Assembly (NCBI GenBank): GCA_013339765.2
Contig: CM023450.1
Span: forward strand, 105,541,344-105,605,343
Direction: 5' to 3'
DNA length: 64,000 bases
Source: Haemaphysalis longicornis
Lineage: Eukaryota; Arthropoda; Arachnida; Ixodida; Ixodidae
Below, piece by piece: positions 1 through 11,424 of the stretch. The notes below the pieces were generated by a model that saw only the letters and a program-made list of their open reading frames with translations, was not told the DNA's origin and searched no databases. Both the position numbers and the translations under genes were made by a program. The number at the start of each line of letters is the position of its first letter. The first letter of the stretch is position 1.

Positions 1-1035
1 CTGTCACTCCACTCTGCGTAAACAGCGCCTACAAAAGCTGAACCGATCCCACCTGCTGCCCGGCAAGATTGACATCTCCACGAATGCAGTGCCACGGGCG
101 ACACCATCGCTCTGGCCTGGCGCTGCTCGGAGAACCCAGGTCTTTGCGGCACAGCTATTCTCAATCTTGCCCACATCACGCCGTTGGAGGCTGAGCTCCA
201 CGCCGTCATCGGTGTACCCTCAACCACATAAGCTTTGACGTCTCGCAGATGCCCCCATCCGACATTCGTGTCCTCACGGACTCCTTCGGCGTAATTCAAG
301 AACTCGGGCACCCATCCTCTCTCAACCTCCCTCACACAACAAATCAGGATCCATGTTGCCTTACTCCGTCGAAACGGGGTACCTGTACGGATCGATTGGG
401 TACCCGGCCACGAGACAGCTTGCACGGGTAACCAGGCCGCCCATTCTGCGGCAGGGGCGAGCAGTATCATCATTCCTCCGCTGGTTCCCAGTACGCCTGT
501 TTCCGACACCGCTACCTCCTTCCCTGCAGCTACTTCGACATAAACGCGACAAGAGGAACAGCTACATCGCTGCAACGCCTGAAGAATACTTAGCAGACAC
601 CCGCCCCGAGCCGGCGGAGTAGGCATTCGTCAACAAGCTCCTTGCAAATGCCGCCTACACACCGCGCATTAATCCGAAAATGTCTCACACCGAACCTTCC
701 TCTCAAATGTACACTCACACATATGCCGACCTCAAACATCTCCTTTGGGATTGCTCCTTTTTCTCACAACATTGCGCAGACATCATTAAATCTTTCCAGG
801 CACCCACAAGAACTCCAACAGACTCTCATACTATGGAAAAACCTCCACTGCACATGATAGTGCTGTTTTCCATCAAAAGTGGCCTAGCGCGGGCGTTGTA
901 GCTGGGGTCGACTGTGGTCCCTGGAAAGCTGCCACGTCCCCGTAACAGAAGCTGTATTCCCCCCCGTACTCACCTTCCTTTTCCACAAACCAGCCTTTGT
1001 CGCTCTTTACCAATAAAGGTGCTACTACAACTAAT
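1..1035 (+). mobile_element. LINE remnant: RNase H domain and 3' end
   Basis: This is the degraded 3' part of a non-LTR retrotransposon of the I/R1-like type that carries an RNase H domain after its reverse transcriptase. Pieces of RNase H appear in order across several frames: a D-x-STNA strand near 70, TPLEAELHAV with the catalytic Glu near 180-200, RVLTDSFG with the catalytic Asp near 265-285, and DWVPGHETACTGNQAAH near 395-445. A C-terminal knuckle remnant, YADLKHLLWDC, lies at about 721-762, with its expected first cysteines lost. Frameshifts separate the pieces, so no functional protein is possible. An AATAAA at about 1012 fits the LINE 3' end. The 5' part lies outside the window or is lost. 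The family is clear; the exact clade is not. Confidence 0.8.
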
Positions 1036-2737
1036 ACTCGCAAATGGGTTGCTTTATCGCGCACGCGAATCATCCCCTGATACCATACAAAAATGCCCTG
1101 GAGCTATGCATAGAAGGGCACGAATGTTTTTTTTTTTTTTTTTTCAATCTGCTTCCAAAGATAGTATAACTCTTCAGCCTTGCCCCAGTTACGTTCTTCA
1201 AAGATTTCAAACCAGTGACCCCGTTGTGGCTGCGCTTTCTAGTTGAGGCAGGCAGAGCGCTTGGACAGCGAATCAGAGAAGCGTGAGAAGTTGCTCCCGG
1301 TCCTCGCATCAGTCACCCGTTCAACCAGAGAACAAAAACCTGCAGCACTCAAGGCGACGGCCCTAAAAAAACAATAAATCCCTTTTCGTTTTCCTGTGCG
1401 GCGTGATTAAAACTTCTATCGCTTTTCGGAAAACAATACGGAAAGCGTCTGTTTACCAGCATCCATCACCCCGAGCAATCCCTGACTTACACGCTATACT
1501 GGTCGTTGCTACGGGAACGCGTCTCCCGAGGTGCCCTGGTCATCCTTTGCCCAGCCCCGGGCGGCCAGACACAGCCCCCGTGGGCGGGCCACGGGGCCTT
1601 ATAACGTATGTGCATACGTTCGCCATCTCGAGCGTTCTATATATTACCCTCTAAGCCTAACGCGCCTCTCCACCCCCCCACTCGTGCCCGGACAAACTGG
1701 ATCGCAGCTCTCCAACGGCCTGCAGCTCGCTGGCTGCAATTCTGATGCCGCTTCTATTATATTTTGTCTCTTTTCATTTATTTTTTTTCTGTGAACGAGG
1801 GCTGTTCGTTGGTAGAGGCGCGGAAGAGGGAGAATTCTCGCCCGTCGTGAGTTCGTTGTCGGAGCGCTCCGTGGACCGGCGTCCCGTCGAAGGCATCACA
1901 GTGCACCCAGCGAAGGGGGTCCGGGCAAGCGTGCTGCTTGTGAGTTGTTGCAGCCAACCGTCCCTGTCGTTCGCGCCTGTCTTGCTTCCTGCTTGTCGGC
2001 GCGCCTGACACGCACTCCTGCAAACGACATTGAAGCAGCCGTCCCCTCGCAGCAGCCGGTGTCTGGGCCTTAACACGCACACCAAAAAATATACGTATAT
2101 GCACTCGCACACCAGAGGGAAGTGCACAGGCAGCCGCGAACAAGCGAACATATGCACTTTTGCGATGTCTGCGATGTGTCAGGTAGGTTTGTTGAGTCGG
2201 ACTTTCGCTGTCGAGTAGTGATGCAGATCTTGTATTGTTGGAGGGCGCACGCGTGGGTAGAGTAGAAAGAGGAAATAGTTGTCACGTTTTTTTTAAGACG
2301 ACGGTTTTCCTTGGTCTACTTGGTCTACTCACCGGATCACATTCCTATGGGACTTACTACTTCATAACCCACGGAACTAAAAAGCATCGTGTACCGATAA
2401 GAAATGTTTCGCGAATACACAGAAATGTTCCTAACAGTCTAGTTTGCTTCTTTTAGACGTATATTACTTCTTTACTGAGATAAAAATAAACAGGAAACGC
2501 CTTTTGGTTTATCCAGTTTTCACTAGATGGCGCTAGCTGTCCACCAAGCGAGAGCTCTAATCTTTTATTACCGTACAGAAATGACACATCTCTGCAATAA
2601 GCAAACTAGGCTGTCGTGAACACTGATTTGTATTTGTAAAGCCTTTCGTAGATGTGCACAACGGTTTTAAGTCTATGGGTCATGAACTAGCGAATCCCAT
2701 AGTCATGTTAACAGGTGAGTCCACCTTAAATGGAATT
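1036..2737. other. No recognised gene; poly-T and possible second LINE tail
   Basis: A poly-T run lies at about 1127-1144. The stretch 1195-1380 ends in an AATAAA at about 1372 and could be another LINE tail, but no diagnostic motif remains. From 1400 to 2737 I see only short, unrelated open frames and no conserved motif. Confidence 0.4.
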
Positions 2738-3476
2738 TTTTTTGTCTGTCTGTCTGTCTGTCGGTCTGTCTGTCCTGTCCCTCTTTCGATTCAGCAGCTC
2801 AGCCAATGTTGACGTAATTCGTAAACAAAAAGTTTGTACAGGCAGAACAATTCCAAACTACAAAAGCTGGTGGCGCAAGTCATACAGTTTCCTCCATCGT
2901 TTAGCGCAAATAAAACCTCGGGTATATTTGAGGCGAAATGTTAGCACTTAATCGGTAGTCCCACATACTGTTAGTCCTTGTCTTCTGTATCCGTGTCGTT
3001 TTTATGCGCTTGAGATGAACGTTATGGAATGCCAACTAGCCAGAACGCGAGCTCTTCTGTTAGTTAAGCGATATGCGTTGGGCGGGTTTTTACGATAGCA
3101 AGTGAAAAAACAACGCGCTAAACAGTTAAAAGTGGCTCGGTAGGACTTCAGCTCATTCGAAACAAAAGCAAGCACAAAAAAAAACAGAGCTTTCGCTCGT
3201 ACGGTTTCAGTCAAAACAAGAAACAAACAATAAGGAAGACAACTGCCGCCGTCTCAACAGATGGCGCGAGAGCAGTGTGAAGGCGGGAAAAATTAATTGC
3301 ATCGGAAATATCCACTTTCATTCCATCACTAGAGCAGCGAGAGAGGAGAGGAAGAGCGTGAGGGTTGGTATTGGAGAGCGGAGAACGGGTTACGTGACAG
3401 AAGCGGCAGACCACTATCGCCTTTCGGCGACAGTTGCCGTAAACCAGGCAGATACGTGGCCAAATTTCTTTTAAGG
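2738..3476 (+). repeat. R-family dispersed repeat, copy 1
   Basis: This is one of at least five copies in the window of a ~700 bp dispersed repeat. The family consensus begins TTTTAAAGACGATAGTC (lost here), then a GTCT microsatellite (2744-2773 here), then a CGATTCAGCAGCTC segment. Next comes a phrase like GCGTTGGGCGGGTTTTTACG (about 3077), and the family ends near ACTATCGCCTTTCGGCGACA (about 3413). The same order is seen at 26137-26855 and, reversed, at 4415-5104. There is no coding capacity. It may be a non-autonomous transposon, but I did not find matching terminal repeats. Confidence 0.65.
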
Positions 3477-4414
3477 CAAAGCTTTACTGGTTTCGTCCAG
3501 CGGTTTCACGGAGGATGCGCAAGTTGACCAATTTTAAGCGGAAACACCCACCCGGCCGCACACCCCTGGAAGCGCATCGCGTGATTCGCCGGGCCCGCTG
3601 CCGGCGCTGCGCACAAGGCCCCGTTTTCACTCATTCTGCGCATGTAATGGCGGCAGCCGCGACGGGAGCGGCCACTCAGCTGATTCGGCAGCCGACCAAA
3701 CCCGCAGTTTCCCACGCATGCGCCTCTGGGTCGTCCGGGCTATGTGACTCATCTTGCACCGCGTTCGCCATGAAAGAGGAACGCCGCGTTCGCCGAGAAT
3801 GAAAGCGAGGCCGGGCCTGCTTCTGTGAGCGTTGCACGGGACGGAACGGCTTTGAGCCGTGGTCGGCAATACAGCTACATCAAAGGTTAACCAAGCGAAA
3901 CCAAGACTCAACCAGACTAAGCCAAGCTTTTGCTTTGCATATATCCAGGGCTAGCTGATCTAAGCCGCAACCATTTTTTGCTTTAGTGCTGTGTTTCGCA
4001 TGTACTCCATTTTTATCTCGGCGAAGAACATAAATTCTTCACTTTACATTCATAGTGACTCCTTTTAGTTGGCATTTGGTGTTCCAGGAAACGTTCTGAT
4101 TGAATTACTCAGCCTTGAATGCAGATTTAGCGTCGGACGCTGCATACTTAGCACGAGTGACAGGCACAGTGGAACAGACAAATCCATACGCTGGTGCTCA
4201 AACTCTGACGGGAGCATTACAATGCTTGCGAACAACTGCGATGGCCGGGCCATCTAGCTGCTTACTGCGCTAGGTTCGGATACGCACCACGGCTGGAGCG
4301 TGCAACGGTGCTGTCACGCTCTCGCGGTCTCATGGTCTCATGGTCTGAGAGGCACATGGCGAATATGTCAGCGTGCCGACAATAGCGCTCACTGATAGGG
4401 AGATCGCAATACTG
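3477..4414. other. Unannotated spacer
   Basis: The part from 3500 to 3850 is GC-rich. I see no motif, repeat copy or credible exon on either strand. Confidence 0.3.
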
Positions 4415-4963
4415 TTGAAGAAAAAAAAAATGACCGCGTTCTGCTCATTTCGCTGCAAATGTCGTCGAAAGACGATAGCCTTCTGCTGCCCCTACCACGT
4501 AAACGCCTCGTTTCTATTTCTCGCCCACCTTGCACGCTTTTCTGCCCCCATTTCGCTCCTCGCGCGATAAACACAGCAGAGGTTTGTTCAAGTCGATTCA
4601 ATGTTGCCGCGAATTACTGCTCGCGCCATCTACTGGCATCTCTTGTCACTATTGAACTTCAAACACTACCACAAGGGGGCGTCGAAAGCGCTTTTTGTAT
4701 CTTTGAGGTCAAAACATTCTTTCTAGGCCCATCTCTTATGTTCGATATAGCAAAAAACAAACAATGCTAATGTCATTTATGTATTGATGTCTTGCGTGAA
4801 ATAAGTCAACTTTTTTCTTTTTGCTCAAAAATGTAGACAAGTATGAACATTGTCACCAGATATAGTATTTTGGAAATGTTTTGCCTAAATAAACGTCTTG
4901 TTCGGAATTTTTTAACTTCAGGCCACGCAGCTGGATCGAGTCAGATAGGCCGCGGGGAGGGTC

Positions 4964-5055
<92 letters not shown>

Positions 5056-5104
5056 CAACATTGTCGCATTTAAGTAGCCCAAGAATGACTATTCTCTTTA
5101 AAAC
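4415..5104 (-). repeat. R-family dispersed repeat, copy 2, reversed
   Basis: Read on the minus strand, this copy starts at 5104 with TTTTAAAGAGAATAGTC. It passes through a GTCT microsatellite (GACA on the plus strand) and ends near 4415 with CTATCGTCTTTCGACGACAT followed by a poly-T. The element order matches copies 1 and 3. The phrase ACAAGTATGAACATTG near 4837 is shared with copy 5 near 32973. Confidence 0.65.
4963..5055 (+). repeat. (GACA)n microsatellite inside R copy 2
   Basis: This is an almost perfect run of about 23 GACA units. It occupies the same internal position as the GTCT stretch of copy 1 and the decayed CAGA/GACA stretch of copy 5, so it belongs to the repeat. Confidence 0.95.
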
Positions 5105-5138
5105 CAGTGGACCATGAGCACACGCACAAGTCGACGTT

Positions 5139-5290
5139 CATTAATCGATTATAAGGTTTAACGTGCCGACGCTTCACAAACGATGAGGTGCGCCGTAGTG
5201 AAGGGCTCCGGGTTAATTTTGACCACCTGAAGCTTTTCAACGTGCGCCTAAATATTGAACACACGGGTATTTTGCTTTTCGCCTCCATCA
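5139..5290 (-). mobile_element. Ruka-like SINE, head truncated
   Basis: This is the body and tail of the tick tRNA-derived SINE on the minus strand. On the plus strand it shows the shared body phrases GTTTAACGTGCCGACGC, GCGCCGTAGTGAAGGGCTCC, TTAATTTTGACCACCTG and CACGGGTATTTTGCTTTTCG, in the same order as the fuller copies at 24612-24941 and 33067-33309. The tRNA-like head with A and B boxes is missing, so transcription by RNA polymerase III is not expected. The tail side (ATTAATCGATTATAAGG) is decayed and I see no target duplication. Confidence 0.85.
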
Positions 5291-5499
5291 GATTCGTTTA
5301 AGCTGTTTCACTGTGATCGTACCATACATAACCCCCTCTCATGCCCTCATTTAGGTATCAACACTTTCAATAAATCAGTTGCAAGTTTGCGCAAAAACTT
5401 AAGGCTTGTCTGCTCCCACTGTCTTTGCCCCTCATCTAAGTATGCAACGCATGCTAACTTTGAATTCAAGGCTGAACCAACTAGCCCCGCAGACGCCTT

Positions 5500-6208
5500 T
5501 GCAAAGTACTCAGCATGAGGTCTCTGCAAAAACGAAGATCTTGATTTCGTCAGTGAGATTGAAACCTACTTTGAGACTGACCATTCACTCATTTTGCAGT
5601 GCAAACGAAATCAGGGAGTATTGGAAGCTCTGGAAAAGTTCTAGTTAATGGCTGAAACGATGATACTAGTGTGTTTTTTTTTTTCTGGTCTGTCTTTGCG
5701 TAACTTAGAAACAAGTGTTAATAACTGGCTCATTGAGCTATCAAAGTGGTTGAATCTAAATAAACCTTAAATAAACGCCAGAAAAGCAAACTATGTTGTT
5801 TTTAAACCCCGAAACAAGCTCGATGATTATGACCCTTTGGTAGAATTTCGGAACACTTCTGTCGAACGGGTGCCCGCTTTTAAATTTCTAGGAATTCTTT
5901 TTGATGAAAACCTCACTTGGACTATTCATATTAGTAAGGTACACGCCGCTGTGCCACGGTCTGTTGGTTTGCTTTATAAAATTAGATGTCTGGTCCCGAT
6001 CTCGCCAAATCTACTACGCGCTATTGCAGTCTCATCTTCATTAAGGTCTTTTAGTATGGGGAAGCACGACGGCAACTAATTTAAACAGACTTCTAGTACT
6101 ACAAAAAAGAGCTCTTCGCTGCATTGAGTATGTACCTAGTACGCACCACTTTGCCCCGTTATTTCTCAAGCACGGTATTGTTACAATACATCAGTTGTTT
6201 GACCTTAA
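5500..6208 (+). mobile_element. CR1/Jockey-like LINE, reverse transcriptase, 5' segment
   Basis: This is the thumb side of a non-LTR reverse transcriptase, 5'-truncated and frameshifted. A DDTSVFF remnant of the catalytic YADD box lies at 5659. It is followed by SGLSLRNLET, FKFLGILFDENLTW (about 5878-5920), VGLLYKIRCLVP, then in another frame LLVWGSTTATNLNRLL (from about 6049) and LQKRALRCIEYVP, ending at HQLFDLK. The order and spacing fit CR1/L2/Jockey-group LINEs. The upstream part (5500-5640) may hold the end of an endonuclease domain, but this is weak. The element is cut at 6208 by a transposon and resumes at 8445 in the same frame. Confidence 0.9.
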
Positions 6209-6867
6209 AGGGGTCCTGAAATACCTTCCGCCGATGCATGGATGTACATGTAACCAAATAAGACAATGTATTAGCAATCTCCTCCCGCAAGAATTTTGTT
6301 AAAGCGATGAGTATTAGCTGAGAAATCGTAAATCAAAAACCGCGCATTATCGTCGCGCCGTCGCGCCGCGTTTCCTCCTCCTTTCAACTTACTCTCCGCT
6401 GTTGACGGCGCGAGAGCCTTCCCTCCCGTGATGCTGCGCTCCTCGGCGGTGACGTACTTCCGCTATCGCGCTGCTCATACTGCCGTCTGCTACGGGCAAG
6501 CTTTGTTGACACCTTGAATCCCTCACTCCGCTCAAGGCTGGAAAAGCTAACGAAAAATCTGGCCGCATTTGTGCGGCGGCCTGGCCTTGCCCTTTCTCGG
6601 TGTGCGTTGCTGCAGGGCAGCACGTGACCTTTAATCGGCGGCGAACTCGCAGCCGCTCGGGGACGATCGTGCGCTCGGTCCCTCATGCCCCTCATGCACC
6701 GCGCACTGTTTATCCAAAAAAACTCCCAAGCGTTTCCCCGAGGGTGAACATGGTTAAGTGCGAATGCACGGGGTGATGCTATGAGGGGGAGTAAAGTTAA
6801 AATCCGTTGGCATTCGCCCGTGAGCGCGCGCGAGCCGACCCACGGAGGTCTGGCAGTTTATCGCTGC

Positions 6868-6874
6868 ATATATA
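6868..6874 (+). promoter_or_regulatory. TATA-like box ahead of GC-rich core
   Basis: ATATATA lies just upstream of the GC-rich, TGACGTCA-containing core. The homologous core at 15422 lacks it. Promoter function is inferred from layout alone. Confidence 0.3.
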
Positions 6875-6875
6875 G

Positions 6876-7165
6876 GGGGGTACGCCGCGCCGAGCGCGCC
6901 GAGCCAGGTGGCTGAGAGAGGAGGCGAGCGCAAGGGGAGAGGGACAGCGGCGCACGGCAGCTGCAGCCGAGCGAGGGGGAGAGGAGAGAGTGTGACGTCA
7001 CGGTGGAGAGAGAGGCGCGCGGCAGCTGCTGGGGAGAGGAGGCGCGCTGTGACGTCATACCATGACGTCACGGCGCGAGGAGCGGTGCGGGGAGCGGCGC
7101 GCACCCGCGCAGCCACGGCGAGGAGGCGGAGCGAGCGCGGTCACGTGGTGAAGTGACGTCACCGC
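6876..7165 (+). repeat. GC-rich TGACGTCA core, copy 1
   Basis: This ~290 bp purine- and GC-rich segment contains TGACGTCA at 6993-7000, 7050-7057, 7063-7070 and 7154-7161. The middle two are only five bases apart. It also has a CACGTG E-box in GTCACGTGGTG near 7141. It matches 15422-15700 closely, while the flanks of the two copies differ. TGACGTCA is the consensus CREB/ATF site; activity here is not shown. Confidence 0.8.
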
Positions 7166-7417
7166 AAGCGCCGTATCGATTGTGGCCCCGCTTGTGCCGG
7201 GTCTGATTTTGCGGTGGTGGTAATTCCTGCCGGCGGCATGTGAAAAAGACATTTTAAACCGATACAGAACCCGTGCACAAACGCGTCAATCATTGTGACC
7301 AGTTCAGCTTGGGGCGACGCGTGTTGGAGGCGCAACGTTGGCAAAACATGCTCCGGCGCGGCACTGAGCTTTCTAGCGCTGGAGCGAGCGCCATTTCTTT
7401 GACAATCTCAAACATAG

Positions 7418-7430
7418 GTTGCCTGGCAAC
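7418..7430. promoter_or_regulatory. X-box-like palindrome (RFX-type)
   Basis: GTTGCCTGGCAAC matches the known RFX X-box pattern of two half-sites with a one-base spacer. It lies within the TTAA transposon. It could be chance. Confidence 0.3.
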
Positions 7431-8444
7431 AGGCACAAACCACTCAGAAGTCAGTTACGGTTGCGTGATCCGGTTCAGCTCGGGCCCCACCTCGCGACAT
7501 GTGGGCACTGCAGGCGTACCACTCACTCCCATTGGGAAGTGTGAGATGCGTTTGGCATTACAGGAGGCGATGGTGTGTGTGTTGTGGACGCCTTTGTGTC
7601 GCGATGAAATGCTTGTTGTGCTTCTGCGGGTGGATAGTGCTTCCCATGGTCTGGATTATCTTTCTCGAGCGACGTACGACTCAACCTCGCATGTGTAAGT
7701 GCAGTGTGCGTGGCTAAAAGCCATCTCGGCTTGCGCGCCAGAGTTAAGTGACTTGCTGTTCGTTCCCGCAACCGCGCGCGAGGTGAGGCCGAATTTACGA
7801 CGGGCAGGAGTAGGCAACTTATCGTCTGTCAATCGCGGTTCAGACTTGCAACGCATGTTGTGACGTTGTGTTCGTTCGAAACGCATCCCTGGATTGTTTT
7901 GAAGTGGAATAAAATGTATCCGTCAAACCCGGGCATTCGGCTCAGGGCGTTCTCTGCGATTGCACGAAAGAAGTGCCACGGGGCTTCAACGCTTTCTGTA
8001 TGAAACGTACTCAGGTAAGGAGAATATCCATGTCGTGTTTATGGCCGTGTTGCATTCAATACGAACGGTTAAGCGTTTGTTACACTTGTTTCGTTTGTCG
8101 TAAAATGTGCAAGCACTCCGACACTCCGCTGGCAGATCAGCCGGCGAGCCGACGCTGAGCAGACGACTCATCTCTTTGCCGAAGTGCGTGAAAAAGCCGC
8201 CCATAGGCAGGATGTCTAGCTCATGACGAACATCTGGGAATCGATGATGTAGACATGTGAAGATGGCAGCGTCCAAAAACACGAAGGAAAGGGTGATAAA
8301 AAAGCGACAAACTTTGCAACAAAAGTGTGAGCTTTCCGCTGCGCGTAAAAGAGTAATACTTGGCCCAGATGACCTTGACGACCCAATCTAACGATTGCGC
8401 TACTTCATTTAGTGTGCTCAAAACGCCTTTCAGGGCCCCTTTAA

Positions 8445-9135
8445 GCTTAGTCTTTATGTTCGTAGGGAAATATCAAAGAACTCAATATTTTTAGAACAAT
8501 ATATAGCAGTAAATGTGCATTACGATCTTCGGCCGAGTTGTTTGAGGACGCCAATGATCCGAACAAACTATGGTATGTAAAAATTAGACCACCGAATTCC
8601 AACCTTTCTAAATAAGCACCCAGCTGTTGAAGAATTACTGAAACACACTACGTCTTGGCTCGCGCTAAAAAAAATATTAAACATTACTTCATGTCTGGAA
8701 TTCTGTAGCACTACTCCGTGTAGTTTGTATAGCGCTACTCTGTGTAGTTAGTTATAGTTTTTGTTGTGCGCCTGTTGTACTTGCTGCTATATTACTTTTG
8801 ATAAATGTACAATTTTGGCTTTTCCTGCACTTTATTGCAGTTAAGTGTGGAATTCTGTAGCGCTACTCTGTGTAATTTATAATTATTTGTGTTGTGCGCC
8901 TATTGTAATCGCTACTATATTATTTCGAAAAATGTATAATCTTGTTTTTTCTACATCACCTTTGTATAGCTAGTTGTCATGTTTTGCTTCTTACCGCTGC
9001 TGTGCAATGTTGCGATGTTACATGTCCGGGGTTGATGGCCGCCGTCAGGCCGAGTTAATCTGCCTTTTGCCTCTCCTCTGGAGACATGGTTTGTGTAAAA
9101 AAAAAAAATTTGGATTCCCTGAAAAAAAAAAAAAA
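8445..9135 (+). mobile_element. CR1/Jockey-like LINE, 3' segment and 3' UTR
   Basis: This is the continuation of the LINE interrupted at 6208. It begins LSLYVRREISKNSIF and continues with motifs such as RTNYG and LLKHTTSWLALKK, the usual C-terminal end of CR1/Jockey-type ORF2. The 3' UTR holds a tandem duplication of about 152 bp: GGAATTCTGTAGC starts at 8697 and again at 8849, each followed by TGTTGTGCGCCT. The element ends in A-rich runs near 9100-9135. Together with 5500-6208 it is a 5'-truncated, dead copy. Confidence 0.85.
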
Positions 9136-10799
9136 CACAACTGCCCAGGAGGGAAGAAAAAAATACTGCAAAACGTGCTATAAATTGCGTCCTCTGTCAT
9201 GTACCTTCATTGCGCCTTCTCCATTTTCGCTCTGGTTTTGCAAGTCAGATGGGGAAGAATTACTCGAAGTTTGTGCATGCAAGATGATCGTTCGAAAGGC
9301 AGCGGCAAGGGCAAAGTGCCGTCCCTAATCCCCCACCCATCAACCGCGGGGGTTTTGACGTTTTCTCCCTTGGGTGAATTCACTATATTCTTCGGTTTCA
9401 GTTTATTAGTTCTTGAGCGGTGCACAATCCGTAACAGAGTTACGCATGCGGGAGTCCCAGACTTAGAAATTGTTATGTACGGGGAAAAACGCCCACGTGT
9501 TTCGGTGCAGACTATACGGGGAAGCGGCAACGCTTGATGGATAGACGAGCGTGTACCCACGTGATCATGCGGACGCAGCTCCGATGAATTACGAGCACGG
9601 CATGACAAAAAAAAAAAAAAAAACTTTGGCCGGCGTACCGAGGGCGACGTTGCGGCATCGCGCGTCTATCTCGCGGCATCGCACCGTGTACGTTGTGTGC
9701 CCGCGATGGCTCTACCACCGCCCTTCGACCAAGAGCCCCGTTGTGTAACCGGCGCACAGCGCACTGCCTTCACTGGAGACCGACAGGCGAAAGACGCATA
9801 TCGCATCCTCCACTCCTCCACATTCTACAATATTTCTTCTTTGCAACGAGCGTGTGAACCAGGCAAACATAAGAGGCGGATACAACAACGCGTGTGCGCA
9901 GGAGTACCCATTTTAAATTTGGCGCCAAACTGGTTCGGAGGACAAGGAAACTCGCACAACTGCGAGCACATGGACGCACAGTGTAATCCACCTCCTATAT
10001 AGACAAAAATTAGTGGTTCACCTGATCCCTCCCTCACGCGAAAACTGGAACATCATCCCGCTCATCACAAATACTTTACTCGGACGGACGCATAACATTG
10101 CCGCACGAGCCACAACGACCGACCTCCCCACTGCGTGATCCCGTAGAACCGTCTTACGTGTCGTCTTGACACCTCTGTTAAGCCGTCATGAGGAGAGGAC
10201 CTATCACTCCGATTTAGTGTTGCATCACAGAAAAATGACGTCGCGTAGCCTTCTGTCGGAAATCGAGAATATTAAAAAGATGGCTCCATGAAAATACATC
10301 TTTCTGTGGCAGCTGTCGGGATACTTTTCTTGTCCACATGAAATGCATGACTCGAAACAATGAAACAAAAAAGGAATATCAGTTCTAGCTCTGGAATCAA
10401 TATCAGCAACGATTTCATTAGCGTCTAGCCGTTTTTCCTCTTACTACACGTGGTTAACTATTAAACAAGCAACGTATGGTGTCTCGATTTCTCGCTTTAC
10501 TCACCTCGCTGCTTTTGATCTTTTTTTGCCGACGTATGATATCGATCGCTTCTTAGTTTCCCCTGAGCTCGCCTCCAGGCGCTCTTTTTGAGCTGTCTTT
10601 AATTCGGTGGTTGCGAGAACTCGCTCGGGTTCGTATAAAGTAATTCTCGCGTGTATTTCGGCGACCAGGCTTCAGGAGCGCCTACGGCGAAGCTATAGGG
10701 AGCATAACGGTAAAGTCGCCTCCCTTAAAACACTCATTTGCTGCTGTCGAGCACAGATGCAGCCGGTGTCTCGAAGTTACCAACTTATCACAGATCACG
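9136..10799. other. Mostly unannotated; possible LINE scrap near 9900-10140
   Basis: A poly-A run lies at 9607-9624. The plus strand at about 10067-10135 reads RTHNIAARATTTDLP, which resembles the end of a LINE RNase H domain, but the rest of the domain cannot be followed. Nothing else is recognised. Confidence 0.25.
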
Positions 10800-10831
10800 G
10801 GGTTTGTTTGTTTGTTTGTTTGTTTGTTTTA
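10800..10831 (+). repeat. (GTTT)n microsatellite
   Basis: This is a short perfect GTTT run. Two adjacent copies of the 14-mer GATCGAGCCCGATT follow at 10918-10945. Confidence 0.85.
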
Positions 10832-10945
10832 GGCAGAGTACAAGTACACCGTGCAAAAACCGAATATTTTCCAATCTTCTGCCAAGGCGAACGGGGGAAA
10901 AGGCGTTTGAGCCATTTGATCGAGCCCGATTGATCGAGCCCGATT

Positions 10946-11424
10946 GGGCCGCCTGACGAGGCCCCGTCCCTGTTGTAGCGCAATGACAGCAGCACTAGCA
11001 ACGCACATTCAACCGCCAGTCAATGAAATTATGAACACGCAACAAACCAAATGACAACATAGGCAAACTATATCAACGCAATTGTTGGTTATATAAAAAC
11101 AATGACAAATCACAAAAAAACGTATAATGATAACAGATATATGCTACGCAAAAAGACCTTGACTCTAGTGGCACTTGTTCACAATTTCCACACAAAACAA
11201 CAACAAAAAAGATGTACAGAACTGCAGAACCGAAATAACTATCACATCAGTTTAATCAGGAGTTTTTTTGCTTATGGCATTGCATAAACAATGAAATTAG
11301 GATACAAAATTTTGTTGTACATGAACTGATGTAAACAATTTAACAAAGCAGTCGTGTGAAACAGAAAAACAGAAAAAAAAAAAACGCTCCAAGCTTGCAA
11401 GGAAATCTATACCTATAAAAAAAG
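10946..11424. other. AT-rich spacer
   Basis: This is A-rich sequence with no motif or repeat copy that I can recognise. Confidence 0.3.

Larger units (their letters stand above)
6205..8444. mobile_element. TTAA-flanked DNA transposon, non-autonomous, nested in LINE
   Basis: The element proper is 6209-8440 (2232 bp). TTAA sits at both edges (6205-6208 and 8441-8444). The left end reads TTAAAGGGGTCCTGAAA and the right end is its inverse with one mismatch, giving a 17-bp terminal inverted repeat. Removing the element and one TTAA restores the host LINE frame from HQLFDLK into LSLYVRREI without a lost base. TTAA duplication is known for the piggyBac and Kolobok groups; I cannot choose between them. 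There is no recognisable transposase. The 141-codon open frame at 7273-7698 has no family I know. The interior holds a GC-rich core with four TGACGTCA octamers. Confidence 0.85.
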
